A stretch of DNA of 64,000 nucleotides from Lentzea californiensis (lineage in GTDB: Bacteria > Actinomycetota > Actinomycetes > Mycobacteriales > Pseudonocardiaceae), in NCBI RefSeq assembly GCF_024648825.1, contig NZ_JANBBE010000001.1, positions 558,001 to 622,000 of the forward strand, written 5' to 3'. The translations under genes were made by a program, and so were the position numbers. Positions 51,978 through 61,794 of the stretch are shown here, piece by piece. Below the pieces are notes generated by a model, which saw only the letters and a list, made by a program, of their open reading frames with translations, was not told the origin of the DNA and ran no database searches. Position 1 is the stretch's first letter. Every line of letters starts with the position of its first letter.

Positions 51978-52643
51978 ATGCGCGAGGCCTACCACGACCA
52001 GCTCGAACAGCTCGCCGACCAACTGGCCGACATGACCGGCATGGTCGCCGAGGCGATGCAGAACGCGACCGCAGCCCTGCTGCAGGCCGATCTCGGCCTG
52101 GCGGAGCAGGTCATCAGCGGCGACCAGAAGGTCGACGACGTCCGCTCCAGCATCGAGGAGCAGTCGTACGCGCTGCTCGCTCTGCAGGCACCGGTCGCGA
52201 CCGACCTGCGTACCGTTCTCGCGGTGATCCACGCCGCCGAGAGCGTCGAGCGCATGGGCGACCTGGCGCTGCACGTGGCCAAGGCCGCGCGCCGCCGGCA
52301 CCCGGCGTCGGCGCTGCCGGAGGACGTGCAGCCGTACTTCACCGAGATGGGCCGGATCGCGGTCAAGCTCGCGAACGAGGCGGCGTCGATCATCCGCAAC
52401 AAGGACGTCGACCGTGCGCGCAGCCTCGAGGACGAGGACGACGCGATGGACGACATCCACCGCCACCTGTTCTCCGTGATCATGGACAAGGAGTGGCAGC
52501 ACGGCGTTCCCGCCGCGGTCGACGTGACGCTGCTCGGCCGCTTCTACGAGCGCTTCGGCGACCACGCGGTGTCGGTCGCCAAGCGCACGGTCTTCGTCGT
52601 CACCGGCCGGATGCCCGGCTACGGTGGCGACGACAACCTCTAG
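51978..52643 (+). CDS. phoU: Phosphate transport regulator PhoU
   Basis: The 221-residue helical protein starts best at the ATG at 51978 (MREAYHDQLEQLADQLADM). It carries the two repeated PhoU motifs, with ERMGDLALH (around 95) and ERFGDHAVSVAKR (around 195). PhoU links the Pst transporter to the phosphate two-component system and restrains its activity. It has its own PHO box. Unlike in many bacteria it is not in the pst operon but lies near it, facing the opposite way. Confidence 0.9.
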   Translation: MREAYHDQLEQLADQLADMTGMVAEAMQNATAALLQADLGLAEQVISGDQKVDDVRSSIEEQSYALLALQAPVATDLRTVLAVIHAAESVERMGDLALHVAKAARRRHPASALPEDVQPYFTEMGRIAVKLANEAASIIRNKDVDRARSLEDEDDAMDDIHRHLFSVIMDKEWQHGVPAAVDVTLLGRFYERFGDHAVSVAKRTVFVVTGRMPGYGGDDNL

Positions 52644-52655
52644 ATCCTTCGGAAA

Positions 52656-53816
52656 TCAGCGAAACTGCCCATCGCGCTCTGCCACCAGCTCCGGATCGGC
52701 GTAGGCCTCGGAGAACTCGGCGAGCACGGTGGGCAGTTCTTCGTCCCACACCGCCCGCGCCTCGTCGCGCGGCAGGTCCCGTGCGTCCACGGTGAAGTAC
52801 GCCCACGCGCGCACGATCTCGGGCAGCAGCGCCAGGTCCGCGTCGGACACGTGCAGCTTGGCGGCCACGTTGAGGATGAGCACGGCGGTCAGCGACGCCG
52901 GACCGTAGACGACGGGATCCCGGTTCTGTTCCACCGCTGCGGAAACGACGATCCGCGCGAACGCCCGGGCGGCCTCGACGTCGGCGATCCCGTGCTCCGA
53001 GGCCAGGAACGCCTCGACGACCTCGTCCGTCCTTTCCGGACTGACGGCGGGGATCTCGTACTCCTTGGGCACCAACGCACTCACGCGGGCGTCGGCGAGG
53101 GCGATGAGCTGCACGGGGTGCCGCACGTCCTCCTCGCCCATCAGGCCCTCCTCGGCCTCCTCGTCCGGGCCGTCCTCCCAGAACTGCTCGATGTCCGGCC
53201 ACACCAGGTCGTAGACGGCGGTGGCGCTCAAGGGGGTGATCTCGTCGCGGAACGCCTCGGGCGTGGAGGCGATCATGTCCTCCAGCAACGCGACGGTGCC
53301 CTCGTCCGGCGTCGAGAACAGCTCGATCGCGGTGGCGCCGAGCACCGGCTGACGCATGAACAGCACGGTCTCGCCGACGCCGGCGCGTTCCTGGGTGATC
53401 GCGATGACCTCGACGTCGCCCAGCAGGTTCGTGACGAGGAAGGCGTCGCGGAAGTCGGGCACGGTGCCGGCGACGTACCAGTTCGGCTCGGCGATGCCGC
53501 GTGCCGCAACGGTTTCCGCGGCGGCGAACGAGGCGGCCCTGTTCTCCTCGGAGCCCACACCGGCCAGCGCGCGCAACGCGGTGAGCGCCGCGGGGTCGTC
53601 CATCGCCTGCAGCGCCTCGATCAACGGCGCGGTGCCGGACCCGGCGAGCCAGAGCGTGGCGTAGAGCTCGCTCGCCCAGGCGTCCGCGAGCAACCAGGAC
53701 TCGGAACGCACCGCGGCCGCCGACTCGAGCAGCGCCCCGTACGGGGACTGCTGCTCGGGCCTGCGGCCGGGCGCCTTGCCTTGCTTCTTCTTGCGGCTCT
53801 TGCTCTGCGGGCTCAC
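52656..53816 (-). CDS. Hypothetical conserved acidic protein near pstB
   Basis: From the GTG at 53816 the protein is 386 residues, with a basic SPQSKSRKKKQGKAPGRRPE start resembling SEC-C-associated proteins, followed by a largely helical acidic body. There is no membrane segment or catalytic motif I can name. A TTG at 53834 would add six residues. It follows pstB in the same direction, separated by 28 bp, and could be cotranscribed. It may be an actinobacteria-specific family of unknown role. Confidence 0.65.
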   Translation of the reverse strand: MSPQSKSRKKKQGKAPGRRPEQQSPYGALLESAAAVRSESWLLADAWASELYATLWLAGSGTAPLIEALQAMDDPAALTALRALAGVGSEENRAASFAAAETVAARGIAEPNWYVAGTVPDFRDAFLVTNLLGDVEVIAITQERAGVGETVLFMRQPVLGATAIELFSTPDEGTVALLEDMIASTPEAFRDEITPLSATAVYDLVWPDIEQFWEDGPDEEAEEGLMGEEDVRHPVQLIALADARVSALVPKEYEIPAVSPERTDEVVEAFLASEHGIADVEAARAFARIVVSAAVEQNRDPVVYGPASLTAVLILNVAAKLHVSDADLALLPEIVRAWAYFTVDARDLPRDEARAVWDEELPTVLAEFSEAYADPELVAERDGQFR

Positions 53817-53843
53817 GCCAGCAAGATAGTGCAACCCGCGAAT

Positions 53844-54620
53844 TTAGCCGAACCGGCCGGAGATGTAGTCCTCGGTCGCCTTCTGGCTGGGGTTGGAGAA
53901 GATCTTCTCCGTGTCGTCCACCTCGATCAGCTGTCCGGGCTGACCGACACCCAGCAGGTTGAAGAACGCGGTCTGGTCGGACACGCGCGCCGCCTGCTGC
54001 ATGTTGTGAGTCACGATGACGATCGTGTACTCCTTCTTCAGCTCCGTGATCAGGTCCTCGATCGCCAGCGTGGAGATCGGGTCCAGGGCCGAGCAGGGCT
54101 CGTCCATGAGCAGCACGTCGGGCTGCACCGCGATGGCACGCGCGATGCACAGACGCTGCTGCTGACCACCGGAGAGGCCGCCGCCCGGCTTGTCGAGCCG
54201 GTCCTTGACCTCGTTCCAGAGGTTGGCGCCGCGCAGCGAGCGCTCCGCCACCTCGTCGAGCTTCTTCTTGTCCTTCAGACCCGCGAGGCGCAGCCCGGCC
54301 ACCACGTTGTCGCGGATGGACATCGTGGGGAACGGGTTCGGGCGCTGGAACACCATGCCGATGGTGCGGCGCACCTCGACCGGGTCCACAGTGGACGTGT
54401 AGATGTCCTCGCCGTCGAGCAGCACCTTGCCCTCGACGCGGGCGCCGGGGGCGACCTCGTGCATGCGGTTGAGCGACCGCAGCACGGTCGACTTGCCGCA
54501 GCCGGAGGGGCCGATGAACGCGGTGACGTTCTTCGGCGGCACCGCGAGCGAGACGTTCTCCACGGCGTGGAACTTGCCGTAGAAGAGGTTCAGGTCCTTG
54601 ATGTCGAGTCGCTTGGCCAT
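53844..54620 (-). CDS. pstB: Phosphate ABC transporter ATP-binding protein PstB
   Basis: The 258-residue protein is a standard PstB: Walker [10 protein letters not shown] (about 33-41), the signature [16 protein letters not shown], Walker [14 protein letters not shown] and a [12 protein letters not shown] end. It powers phosphate import through PstCA. It is the last gene of the pstSCAB operon, ten bases after pstA. Confidence 0.95.
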   Translation of the reverse strand: MAKRLDIKDLNLFYGKFHAVENVSLAVPPKNVTAFIGPSGCGKSTVLRSLNRMHEVAPGARVEGKVLLDGEDIYTSTVDPVEVRRTIGMVFQRPNPFPTMSIRDNVVAGLRLAGLKDKKKLDEVAERSLRGANLWNEVKDRLDKPGGGLSGGQQQRLCIARAIAVQPDVLLMDEPCSALDPISTLAIEDLITELKKEYTIVIVTHNMQQAARVSDQTAFFNLLGVGQPGQLIEVDDTEKIFSNPSQKATEDYISGRFG

Positions 54621-54630
54621 GTCCGCCCGC

Positions 54631-55545
54631 TCACTTCGTCTTCGGCGCCAGCGCCCGCGAGATCACGGTCGCCAGGAGGTTGAACAGGGTGATCAGCACG
54701 ACGAGCGTGATCGCCGCGCCCCAGATGCGGTCGAAGCCCGCCGCCGTCGGGTTGTTGCGCTCGTTCACCATCATCAACGGCAGCGACGCCATGGGGCCGT
54801 CGAACAGGTTGTAGTTGATGAACGGGGCGTACGCCGCCAGCACCAGCACCGGTGCGGTCTCACCCATGACGCGGGCGAGCGCCAGCATGATGCCGGTCAG
54901 GATGCCGGACAGCGCCGTCGGGATGACGATCTTGACGATCGTCTTCCACTTCGGGATGCCCAGTGCGTACGAGGCCTCGCGCAGCTCGTCCGGGACGATC
55001 TTGAGCATCTCCTCGGTCGTGCGCACGATGACCGGCACCATCAGCAGCACCAGCGCGAGCGACACGGCCAGGGCGCTGCGGCCGAGACCGAACGTCGTGA
55101 TCCACACGGTGTAGACGAACAGCGCCGCGACGATCGACGGGACACCGGTGAGGATGTCGACCATGAACGTCGTGGCCTTCGACAGCCGCGAGCGGCCGCC
55201 GTACTCGACGAGGTAGATGGCGATCATGATGCCGATCGGCACGGAGATCACGGCGCAGACGAGGCCTTGGACCAGCGTGCCGTAGATCGCGTGGTACGCG
55301 CCGCCACCCTGCTGCCGGGCCAGGAGGCCCGACATCGACTTCTGCCACCAGTCACCGTCGAGGATGACCGGGAAGCCGCGCTGGACCACCGTGTAGAGCA
55401 CCCACACCAGTGGGATGATCGCGACCAGGAACGCACCCCACACGAGTGCGGTGGCGATGCCGTTCTTGATCCGGCGGTTGACGCTGACCGACTGGAACGT
55501 CGGCGGCGTCGCGAGGCGCTGAGGATCCGCGAGATTCGTGCTCAC
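54631..55545 (-). CDS. pstA: Phosphate ABC transporter permease PstA
   Basis: The 304-residue membrane protein has six hydrophobic segments and the permease loop [20 protein letters not shown] that contacts the ATPase. It overlaps pstC by four bases and precedes pstB. Together with PstC it forms the membrane channel for phosphate. Confidence 0.93.
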   Translation of the reverse strand: MSTNLADPQRLATPPTFQSVSVNRRIKNGIATALVWGAFLVAIIPLVWVLYTVVQRGFPVILDGDWWQKSMSGLLARQQGGGAYHAIYGTLVQGLVCAVISVPIGIMIAIYLVEYGGRSRLSKATTFMVDILTGVPSIVAALFVYTVWITTFGLGRSALAVSLALVLLMVPVIVRTTEEMLKIVPDELREASYALGIPKWKTIVKIVIPTALSGILTGIMLALARVMGETAPVLVLAAYAPFINYNLFDGPMASLPLMMVNERNNPTAAGFDRIWGAAITLVVLITLFNLLATVISRALAPKTK

Positions 55546-56606
55546 TCGTACTCCTTGTGGCCGGCGACGATCGAGCGCGCGATGGCGTTCACGACGAAGG
55601 TCAGCACGAACAGCACCAGACCGGCGGCGATGTAGGCACCGGCCGAGCGCGCGTCGTTGAACTCGGGCGCGGCCAGCGCGATCTTCGAGGCGAACGTCGA
55701 ACCACCGTCGAACAGCGACCAGCCGAACGAGCTGGTGGCGGTGCTCAAGATGATCGCGACGGCGATGGTCTCACCGAGTGCTCGGCCGAGGCCGAGCATG
55801 GACGCGCTGACGTAACCGGCCTTGCCGAACGGCAGGACCGTCGTGCGGACGACCTCCCACTTGGTCGCGCCGAGCGCGATGGCGCCCTCGACGTGCATCG
55901 TGGGCGTGCGCTCGAAGACCTCGCGGCTGACGGCCGTGATGATCGGCAGGATCATCACCGCGACGACGATGCCGGCGGTGAAGATGGTGCCGCCGAGCTG
56001 CACGTTGACGTTGCCCTTGGCGAAGATCGGGATCCAGCCCAGGTTCGCGATCAGCCACTCGGAGAACGGGAACAGCACGGGGCCGAGCACGAACAGGCCC
56101 CAGAGGCCGAAGACGATCGACGGCACGGCCGCAAGCAGGTCGATGACGTAGGCGAACGGCCGGGCGAGCCTGCGCGGCGCGTACTGCGTGAGGAACAGCG
56201 CGATGCCCAGCGCGATCGGCATGGCGATCAGCAGGGCGACCAGCGCGACCACGACCGTGACGAGTGTCAGGTCGAGGATGCCGAACCGCAGGTTCGTGGG
56301 ATCGGTGGTGTTCCACTCGCGGCTGGTCAGGAAGTTGACGTTGTCCAGCCCGAGCGACGGGATGGCCTGCAGGATGAGGAACAGGCCGATCGCGCCGATG
56401 AGGACGACGATGAAGACACCGGACCCCGTCGCCAGGCCGCGGAAGATGCGGTCACCAGGCCGGACGTGAGGTGCCTTGGTCGTAACTGGAGCTTCCGGTG
56501 TCGGGGGAATCGGAGCCTCCGAGGCGGTGGGAGCAGCCGCGACGCCCCGCTCGGCCCCGGTGTCACCGGAGCCGGCGGGGCGCTTGGCCACGACGGGATC
56601 ATTCAT
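55542..56606 (-). CDS. pstC: Phosphate ABC transporter permease PstC
   Basis: The 354-residue protein has an N-terminal Pro/Ala-rich cytoplasmic extension (about 1-50) and six membrane segments, with the EGAIALGATKWEVVRTTVLP coupling loop. The order pstS, pstC, pstA, pstB and the overlap with pstA confirm the assignment. It is 35 bp downstream of pstS. Confidence 0.93.
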   Translation of the reverse strand: MNDPVVAKRPAGSGDTGAERGVAAAPTASEAPIPPTPEAPVTTKAPHVRPGDRIFRGLATGSGVFIVVLIGAIGLFLILQAIPSLGLDNVNFLTSREWNTTDPTNLRFGILDLTLVTVVVALVALLIAMPIALGIALFLTQYAPRRLARPFAYVIDLLAAVPSIVFGLWGLFVLGPVLFPFSEWLIANLGWIPIFAKGNVNVQLGGTIFTAGIVVAVMILPIITAVSREVFERTPTMHVEGAIALGATKWEVVRTTVLPFGKAGYVSASMLGLGRALGETIAVAIILSTATSSFGWSLFDGGSTFASKIALAAPEFNDARSAGAYIAAGLVLFVLTFVVNAIARSIVAGHKEYE

Positions 56607-56641
56607 CGCGTCTGTGTGTCAGCCGAAGTTTCGCATCAACC

Positions 56642-57754
56642 TCAGGCGATCGCCTTCACGGCGGTCAGGAGCTTGTCCTGGAACGCCTTGGGCAGCGGCA
56701 CGTAGCCGGCGTCGGCGAGCTGCGCCTGACCGGTGGTGGCCGCAGCCGTGAGGAACGCCTTGACGGCCTTGGCGGTGTCGGCGTCGTAACCCTTCGAGCA
56801 CACGATCTCGTAGGTCGCGAGCAGCAGCGGGTACGAACCGGCGGTCTTGGAGCCGTAGATCGAGTCGAGGTCGAGGACCAGGTTGTTGCCCTCGCCCTTG
56901 ATCTTCGCGCCGTCGATGGCCTTGCCGGCCGACTCGGCGGTCAGCTCGACGGGACCGGCACCCGAGTCGATCTTGGCGATCGAGAGCTTGTTGTCCTGGG
57001 CGAAGGACCACTCGACGTAGGTGATCGCACCGTCGATGGAGCCGACGGCCTGGCCGACACCGGCGGACTTCTCCTTGCCCTCGCCGACACCACCCTTGAA
57101 CTGCTTGCCCTCACCCTTGGTCCAGCCGCCGGCGACCTTCAGGTACTTCTGGAAGTTGTCGGTCGTGCCCGACTCGTCCGAGCGGTAGATGACCGAGATG
57201 TCCTTGTCCGGCAGGGTCGCGGAGCCGTTCAGCGCCTTGATGGCCGGGTCGTTCCACTTCTTGACCGCACCGGAGAAGATCGCGGTGATGGTCTTGGGGT
57301 CCAGCACGAGGCTGTCCACACCGGAGACCTTGTAGCCGACGGCGACGGGGCCGAAGACCAGCGGCAGGTTCCAGGCCGGGTTCTCCTTGCAGCGCTTGGC
57401 CGCGTCCATGGTCTCGGCGCCTTCCTTGAGCGCGGAGTCCGAACCACCGAAGTCGACCTGGCCGGCGTTGAAGTTCTTCACGCCCGCGCCGGAGCCCGAG
57501 GGGTTGTACGCGAGGTCCACACCGGGGCAGGCGGCCTGGTAGGCCTGCACGAACGCGTCGACCGCGTTCTTCTGCGCGGAGGAGCCCTCAGCGTTGAGCT
57601 TGGTCTTGCCACCGCACTCGACCGGGACGGAGGCAGCGTTCGACGAAGTGTTCGTGCCACCCGTCGGCGCGTTGTTGTCACTGCCACACGCACCGAGCAG
57701 CAGCGCGCTGGCCGCGACGAGGCCGAGAACGGCACCGTGCCGCTGGATCTTCAC
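56642..57754 (-). CDS. pstS: Phosphate-binding lipoprotein PstS
   Basis: The 370-residue protein has a lipoprotein signal ending LLGAC at about residues 19-23. The mature part has the phosphate-binding pattern of PstS: LNAEGSSAQKNAVDAFVQAY, NPSGSGAGVKNF, DFGGSDSALKE and YRSDESGTTDNFQKYL. It captures phosphate outside the membrane. A PHO box lies about 100 bp upstream, so the operon is probably induced by phosphate limitation. Confidence 0.95.
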   Translation of the reverse strand: MKIQRHGAVLGLVAASALLLGACGSDNNAPTGGTNTSSNAASVPVECGGKTKLNAEGSSAQKNAVDAFVQAYQAACPGVDLAYNPSGSGAGVKNFNAGQVDFGGSDSALKEGAETMDAAKRCKENPAWNLPLVFGPVAVGYKVSGVDSLVLDPKTITAIFSGAVKKWNDPAIKALNGSATLPDKDISVIYRSDESGTTDNFQKYLKVAGGWTKGEGKQFKGGVGEGKEKSAGVGQAVGSIDGAITYVEWSFAQDNKLSIAKIDSGAGPVELTAESAGKAIDGAKIKGEGNNLVLDLDSIYGSKTAGSYPLLLATYEIVCSKGYDADTAKAVKAFLTAAATTGQAQLADAGYVPLPKAFQDKLLTAVKAIA

Positions 57755-57852
57755 CTGGGTCCTCCACCTTGCGGAAGCATTTAGCGGTTCGCGACGAACC
57801 CGCCGCTTGATACGGAAGGTAGGTAGCCAGAATGGACAGACCGCCTAGTCAG

Positions 57853-57870
57853 GGTGAACGGGAGGTGAAC
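57853..57870 (-). promoter_or_regulatory. PHO box upstream of pstS
   Basis: On the pstS strand two GTTCACC units, the reverse of GGTGAAC at 57853-57859 and 57864-57870, are spaced by 11 bp. This is the PhoP-binding pattern and matches the box upstream of phoU. Confidence 0.8.
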
Positions 57871-57951
57871 ACCGAACGGGAAGTGACGGGTCACACGGCC
57901 AAAAGAGTGACGGCGTGACCAGCGCGTATGCGTTTTGTGACGGTACGTTGA

Positions 57952-58827
57952 CTACCGGGCGTACTGGACGTCGGCGTCCCAAAGGGTGAAGCCGAGCTTC
58001 GTGTACACGCGGACCGCCGCCGTGTTGTCCGACTCGACGTAGAGCATGACTTCCTTGACGCGCTGTTCGCGCAGGTGACGCAGGCCCGCGAGGGTGAGCG
58101 CCTTGCCGAGGCCACCGCCCTGGCGGTCCGGGTCGACGCCCACGACGTAGACCTCGCCCAGTTCGGGCGTGTGCACCTTCGTCCAGTGGAAGCCCGCCAG
58201 CCGGCCCTCGGCGTCGAACGCGAGCAGGAAGCCCTCCGGGTCGAACCAGGGTTCCTCTTCTTTGGCGCGAACGTCCTCGATGGACATCGCGCCCTGCTCC
58301 GGGTGCCAGTCGAACGCGCGGTGGTTCACGTAGACGACCGCGGCCTCGTCCCTGCCCGGGACGAACGACCGGATCGTGATGCCCTCGGGGAGCTTGGGCT
58401 CCGGCAGGTCGTTCTCGACGCGCAGCCGCATCCGCAGCAGCTCGCGCACCTTGCGGAAGCCGAGCTTCGCCGCGAGCTTCTCGGCATCCGGGTGGCCGCC
58501 GTGCGCCCAGATCCGCAGCGACTCCTGCGGGAGCGCCTTCACCAGCGCCTCGCCCACGCCCTGATGGCGGTGCTTCGGGTGCACGGCGAACTCGGCGACC
58601 TTGTTGCCACCCGAGTCACCGATCAGGTCGACGTGCGCGTACCCGGCGAGCTCGCCGTCCAGGTGCGCGAGGAGGTGCCTGCTGCCTGTCGCGCCGGGGC
58701 GCATCCGCAGTCGCACGGCCTCGCCGACCGGGGCGACGCCATCGGTGCCCTTCGCCGCCTCCAGCAGACCCGTCACCTCGGCGGCCTGGTCGGCCGTCAG
58801 CTCCTCGAACCAGCTCAGTTGCGCCAC
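57952..58827 (-). CDS. mshD: Mycothiol synthase
   Basis: The 291-residue protein consists of two GNAT acetyltransferase domains. The second carries VYVVGVDPDRQGGGLGKALT, the acetyl-CoA-binding loop, and ends in LGFTLWDADVQYAR, typical of MshD. It makes the last step of mycothiol synthesis, acetylating Cys-GlcN-Ins. It lies next to glnR, as in mycobacteria. The start at 58827 leaves ten bases to the glnR stop. Confidence 0.92.
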   Translation of the reverse strand: MAQLSWFEELTADQAAEVTGLLEAAKGTDGVAPVGEAVRLRMRPGATGSRHLLAHLDGELAGYAHVDLIGDSGGNKVAEFAVHPKHRHQGVGEALVKALPQESLRIWAHGGHPDAEKLAAKLGFRKVRELLRMRLRVENDLPEPKLPEGITIRSFVPGRDEAAVVYVNHRAFDWHPEQGAMSIEDVRAKEEEPWFDPEGFLLAFDAEGRLAGFHWTKVHTPELGEVYVVGVDPDRQGGGLGKALTLAGLRHLREQRVKEVMLYVESDNTAAVRVYTKLGFTLWDADVQYAR

Positions 58828-58837
58828 ACAGGCGAAC

Positions 58838-59599
58838 CTACCGCGCGATCAAACGCTCATCCAGGACGCGGGCGGAGTCGTCGATCTCCACGTCGGCCAT
58901 CTCGGCCGGGCGGCGCGGCGATCCGGGACGCGGCGGGCGGACGAACTTGTAGCCCACGTTGCGGACCGTGCCGATGAGAGCCTCGTGCTCGGGGCCGAGC
59001 TTGGCGCGCAACCGTCGCACGTGGACGTCGACCGTGCGGGTGCCGCCGAAGAAGTCGTAGCCCCAGACCTCCTGCAGCAGCTGAGCGCGGGTGAAGACCC
59101 GGCCTGCGTGCTGCGCGAGGTACTTGAGCAGCTCGAACTCCTTGTAGGTGAGGTCGAGCGGGCGGCCCTTGAGGCGCGCGGTGTAGGTGGCCTCGTCGAT
59201 CACGAGGTCGCCCAGCTGGATCGCGCCGTCGCCACCGGGCGCGGTGGTGCCGCGGCGGGAGCGGACCAGGCGCAGGCGGGCGTCGACCTCGGCGGGGCCG
59301 GAGTTCGGCAGCAGGATCTCGTCGACGGACCAGTCCGAGTTGACCGCGACCAGACCGCCCTCGGTGACGACGGCCACCACGGGCACGTCCACACCGGACG
59401 AGTCCAGCAGACGGCACAGCGAACGCGCGCCGACCAGGTCGGTGCGGGCGTCGATCAGCACGATGTCGTGAGGACCGGCCTCGAGGAGCGCGGAGACCTC
59501 GGGGCGCAAGGGGCGCACGGCGTGGGGAAGCAGAGCCAGTGCGGGAAGTACCGCCTCCGGGTCCGGGTCTGTCGTCAGCAGAAGCACGTCGATGCTCAT
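58838..59599 (-). CDS. glnR: OmpR-type winged-helix response regulator, GlnR
   Basis: From the ATG of [10 protein letters not shown] (59599) the protein is 253 residues. The N-terminal receiver-like domain keeps an aspartate at D50 (IVLIDART). The C-terminal domain (about 125-225) is a winged helix with [21 protein letters not shown] and the [13 protein letters not shown] helix. No sensor kinase gene is adjacent. The position next to mshD matches that of the orphan nitrogen regulator GlnR in M. tuberculosis. It controls nitrogen assimilation genes. Confidence 0.88.
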   Translation of the reverse strand: MSIDVLLLTTDPDPEAVLPALALLPHAVRPLRPEVSALLEAGPHDIVLIDARTDLVGARSLCRLLDSSGVDVPVVAVVTEGGLVAVNSDWSVDEILLPNSGPAEVDARLRLVRSRRGTTAPGGDGAIQLGDLVIDEATYTARLKGRPLDLTYKEFELLKYLAQHAGRVFTRAQLLQEVWGYDFFGGTRTVDVHVRRLRAKLGPEHEALIGTVRNVGYKFVRPPRPGSPRRPAEMADVEIDDSARVLDERLIAR

Positions 59600-59680
59600 C
59601 GCGGCGCCCTCCAAATCGGCCGTGGACGGTCACCATGACCAGACCAGCGGCGTACGGTGACCGGGCCCCGTTGCCTGCGG

Positions 59681-60496
59681 ATGACGGAGACAATACCGGT
59701 GCACCCCGAGAAAGTCCCAGGTCAAGAAGCCGTGCTCACACTTGTTTCCACAAGCGTCACGCCTGTTACATCCATGTCACACGATGGAGTGCGTCTGCAC
59801 GGCGTCCACCACAAGGGTGAAAGCGACCTCGCTTTCGTTGTGGGACATGGGTTCACGAACAACGTGCGCAGGCCGTACGTCTCCCGCGTGCTCGCCCGGC
59901 TGGCCAGGAACGCCGGCGTCGTCGCTTTCGACTTCCGCGGCCACGGACGCTCCGAAGGACGCTGCACGGTCGGCGCCGACGAGGTCCACGACATCGAGGC
60001 GGGCGTCCTCAAGGCACGCGAACTCGGGTACTCGAAGATCGCGACCATCGGGTTCTCGATGGGCGCCTCGATCGTCCTGCGGCACGCGGCGCTGGGGGAG
60101 AGCAGGCCGGACGCCGTCGTCTCGGTGAGCGGGCCCGCCCGGTGGTGGTCGCGCGAGACCGCTCCCATGCGCCGGGTCCACTGGTTGCTGGAACAGCCGC
60201 ACGGCAAGCTCGCGGCGCGGGCGCTCGGGGTTCGGCTCGGCGGCGGCTGGGTACAAGCGCCGGAGAGTCCGCTCGAGGTGGTCGGACGCATCACGCCGAC
60301 CCCACTGCTGGTCGTGCACGGTGACCTGGACCACTATTTCTCCGTGGACCACGCCAGGTCGCTGCACCGCGCGTCCTCCGGACATGCCGAGTTGTGGATC
60401 GAACCCGGCATGCGGCACGCCGAATCGGCCGCGACTCCAGACCTGGTAGACCGGATGGCGGCATGGATCGCCGTTAACGTCGAGGACGAGGAATGA
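59681..60496 (+). CDS. Alpha/beta hydrolase
   Basis: The 271-residue protein has the oxyanion region VVGHGFTNN, the nucleophile elbow GFSMG with Ser126, an acid in VHGDLDHYF and the catalytic His in GMRHAES. These complete a classical hydrolase triad. The substrate is not predictable. Several in-frame starts exist; I chose the ATG at 59681, while 59657 would be longer. The last four bases overlap the start of the LmeA-like gene, so the two are coupled. Confidence 0.8.
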   Translation: MTETIPVHPEKVPGQEAVLTLVSTSVTPVTSMSHDGVRLHGVHHKGESDLAFVVGHGFTNNVRRPYVSRVLARLARNAGVVAFDFRGHGRSEGRCTVGADEVHDIEAGVLKARELGYSKIATIGFSMGASIVLRHAALGESRPDAVVSVSGPARWWSRETAPMRRVHWLLEQPHGKLAARALGVRLGGGWVQAPESPLEVVGRITPTPLLVVHGDLDHYFSVDHARSLHRASSGHAELWIEPGMRHAESAATPDLVDRMAAWIAVNVEDEE

Positions 60497-61311
60497 CTGC
60501 GCAGACCCCCGCACGGCCGCGAAAGAAGAAGTCCCGTCGCGGGAAGTTCCTCGTCATCACGGTCATCGTGCTGGGCGTGCTGCTCGTCGCCGCCGACTTC
60601 GCGCTGGCCGCGGCCGGCGAGTACCAGATCGCCCAGCGGATGCGGGAGAAGCTGCAGCTCAACGAGGACCCGGCGGTGCGCATCAACGGGTTCCCGTTCA
60701 TCGTGCAGGCGTTGCGCGGCGACTACCAGCACGTCGAGATCCGCGCGTACGGCGTGCCGATCCGCAACGAGCAGCAAGGCGTCGACCTGCGCGACCTCGA
60801 CGTCGAGGCGGACCTGCTGCACACCCGCGTCGAGCTCGCGGACCTGCTCGCGGGCAACGTCTCCAAGGCGACCATCGACACCGTCAAGGGCAGCGTCCGG
60901 ATCAAGGCGATGGACCTGAACCGGCTGGCGAACCAGGTGACGCCGTTCGACAAGCTCTCGATCGAGCCGGACAACCGCGTCGCCACGCAGACCCCGGCCG
61001 ACCCGAAGGCGCCCAAGACGACCGCCGCGGTGAAGCTCTCCGGCCAGACCAACGTCGCCGGCAAGGTCATCACTCTCACCGCGTACGGCCAGATCGCGCT
61101 GGTCAGCGGTGCCATCCAGATCAACATCGACGACATCGAGCTGGACGACGCCTCGCTGAAGCAGATCATCCCGCAGCTGCGCCAGGCGCTCGCGATCAAG
61201 ATCGACCCGGGCACGCTGCCGTTCAGTGCCACGCCCACCGCCGTCGAGGTGGAGAGCGGTGCGTTCAAGCTGTCCGGCGAGATCGCGGACGTACCGCTGG
61301 TCCAACGATGA
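60493..61311 (+). CDS. DUF2993 protein, LmeA-like
   Basis: The 272-residue protein has a basic start, one N-terminal membrane anchor (about 19-40) and a long beta-rich extracytoplasmic domain with the DUF2993 pattern (RINGFPFIVQALRGDYQHVE). The mycobacterial relative LmeA (Rv0817c) is needed for lipomannan elongation. The neighbours (glnR-mshD on one side, thioredoxin and cysA on the other) agree with that locus. It overlaps both adjacent genes by four bases. Confidence 0.8.
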   Translation: MTAQTPARPRKKKSRRGKFLVITVIVLGVLLVAADFALAAAGEYQIAQRMREKLQLNEDPAVRINGFPFIVQALRGDYQHVEIRAYGVPIRNEQQGVDLRDLDVEADLLHTRVELADLLAGNVSKATIDTVKGSVRIKAMDLNRLANQVTPFDKLSIEPDNRVATQTPADPKAPKTTAAVKLSGQTNVAGKVITLTAYGQIALVSGAIQINIDDIELDDASLKQIIPQLRQALAIKIDPGTLPFSATPTAVEVESGAFKLSGEIADVPLVQR

Positions 61312-61715
61312 CAGGTGTGTGGGCGCTGCTGGGCGCGCTGGCCGTGGCCGGCGCGATCGGTGTGCTGCTCAAGGTCCGCGAGGGCCGCATCTCCCGTTCG
61401 AAGGACACGATCGACCTGCCCGCCCCCGTGCGCGACCTGCTCGCGCCGGGGGTGACGCTGGTCCAGCTCTCCACCACGTTCTGCGCGCCGTGCCGGCACG
61501 CGAAGGTGATCCTGCGCGACCTCGCCGACCGCACGGACGGCCTCACCCACGCCGAGCTCGACGTCACGAACCTCCCGGACGTCACCACGAAGCTCGGCGT
61601 CATGCGCACCCCCACGACAATTGCCCTGACGTCGGACGGCACAGAGGTGTTGCGAGTCGGCGGAGTGCCGAAACGGGACGCGTTACTGGCGGCGCTGCGG
61701 CCGCACTTGCCCTAA
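61308..61715 (+). CDS. Membrane-anchored thioredoxin-family protein
   Basis: The 135-residue protein has an N-terminal hydrophobic helix (about 3-22) and a thioredoxin domain with active site CAPC (C59 and C62) and a cis-Pro region (MRTPTTIAL). It corresponds in position to Rv0816c (ThiX) of M. tuberculosis. It overlaps the LmeA-like gene by four bases and may assist disulphide exchange at the membrane or in sulphur metabolism. Confidence 0.85.
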   Translation: MTGVWALLGALAVAGAIGVLLKVREGRISRSKDTIDLPAPVRDLLAPGVTLVQLSTTFCAPCRHAKVILRDLADRTDGLTHAELDVTNLPDVTTKLGVMRTPTTIALTSDGTEVLRVGGVPKRDALLAALRPHLP

Positions 61716-61794
61716 TCCGGTCGGGTGAACCTGCGTTGTTCCACTAGATGGACATACCTCCCGCACCGAGGGATTGAGGGCTACCCTCGCTGGC

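Noticed and set aside
52851-54683. 610-codon plus-strand frame opposite the hypothetical gene and pstB
   Set aside because: It is antisense to pstB, whose motifs are unmistakable, and its translation has no recognisable domain.
57871-57877. A third PHO-box unit (GTTCGGT on the minus strand) next to the pstS box
   Set aside because: Its spacing to the neighbouring unit is 7 bp instead of 11, so it does not fit the PhoP pattern.
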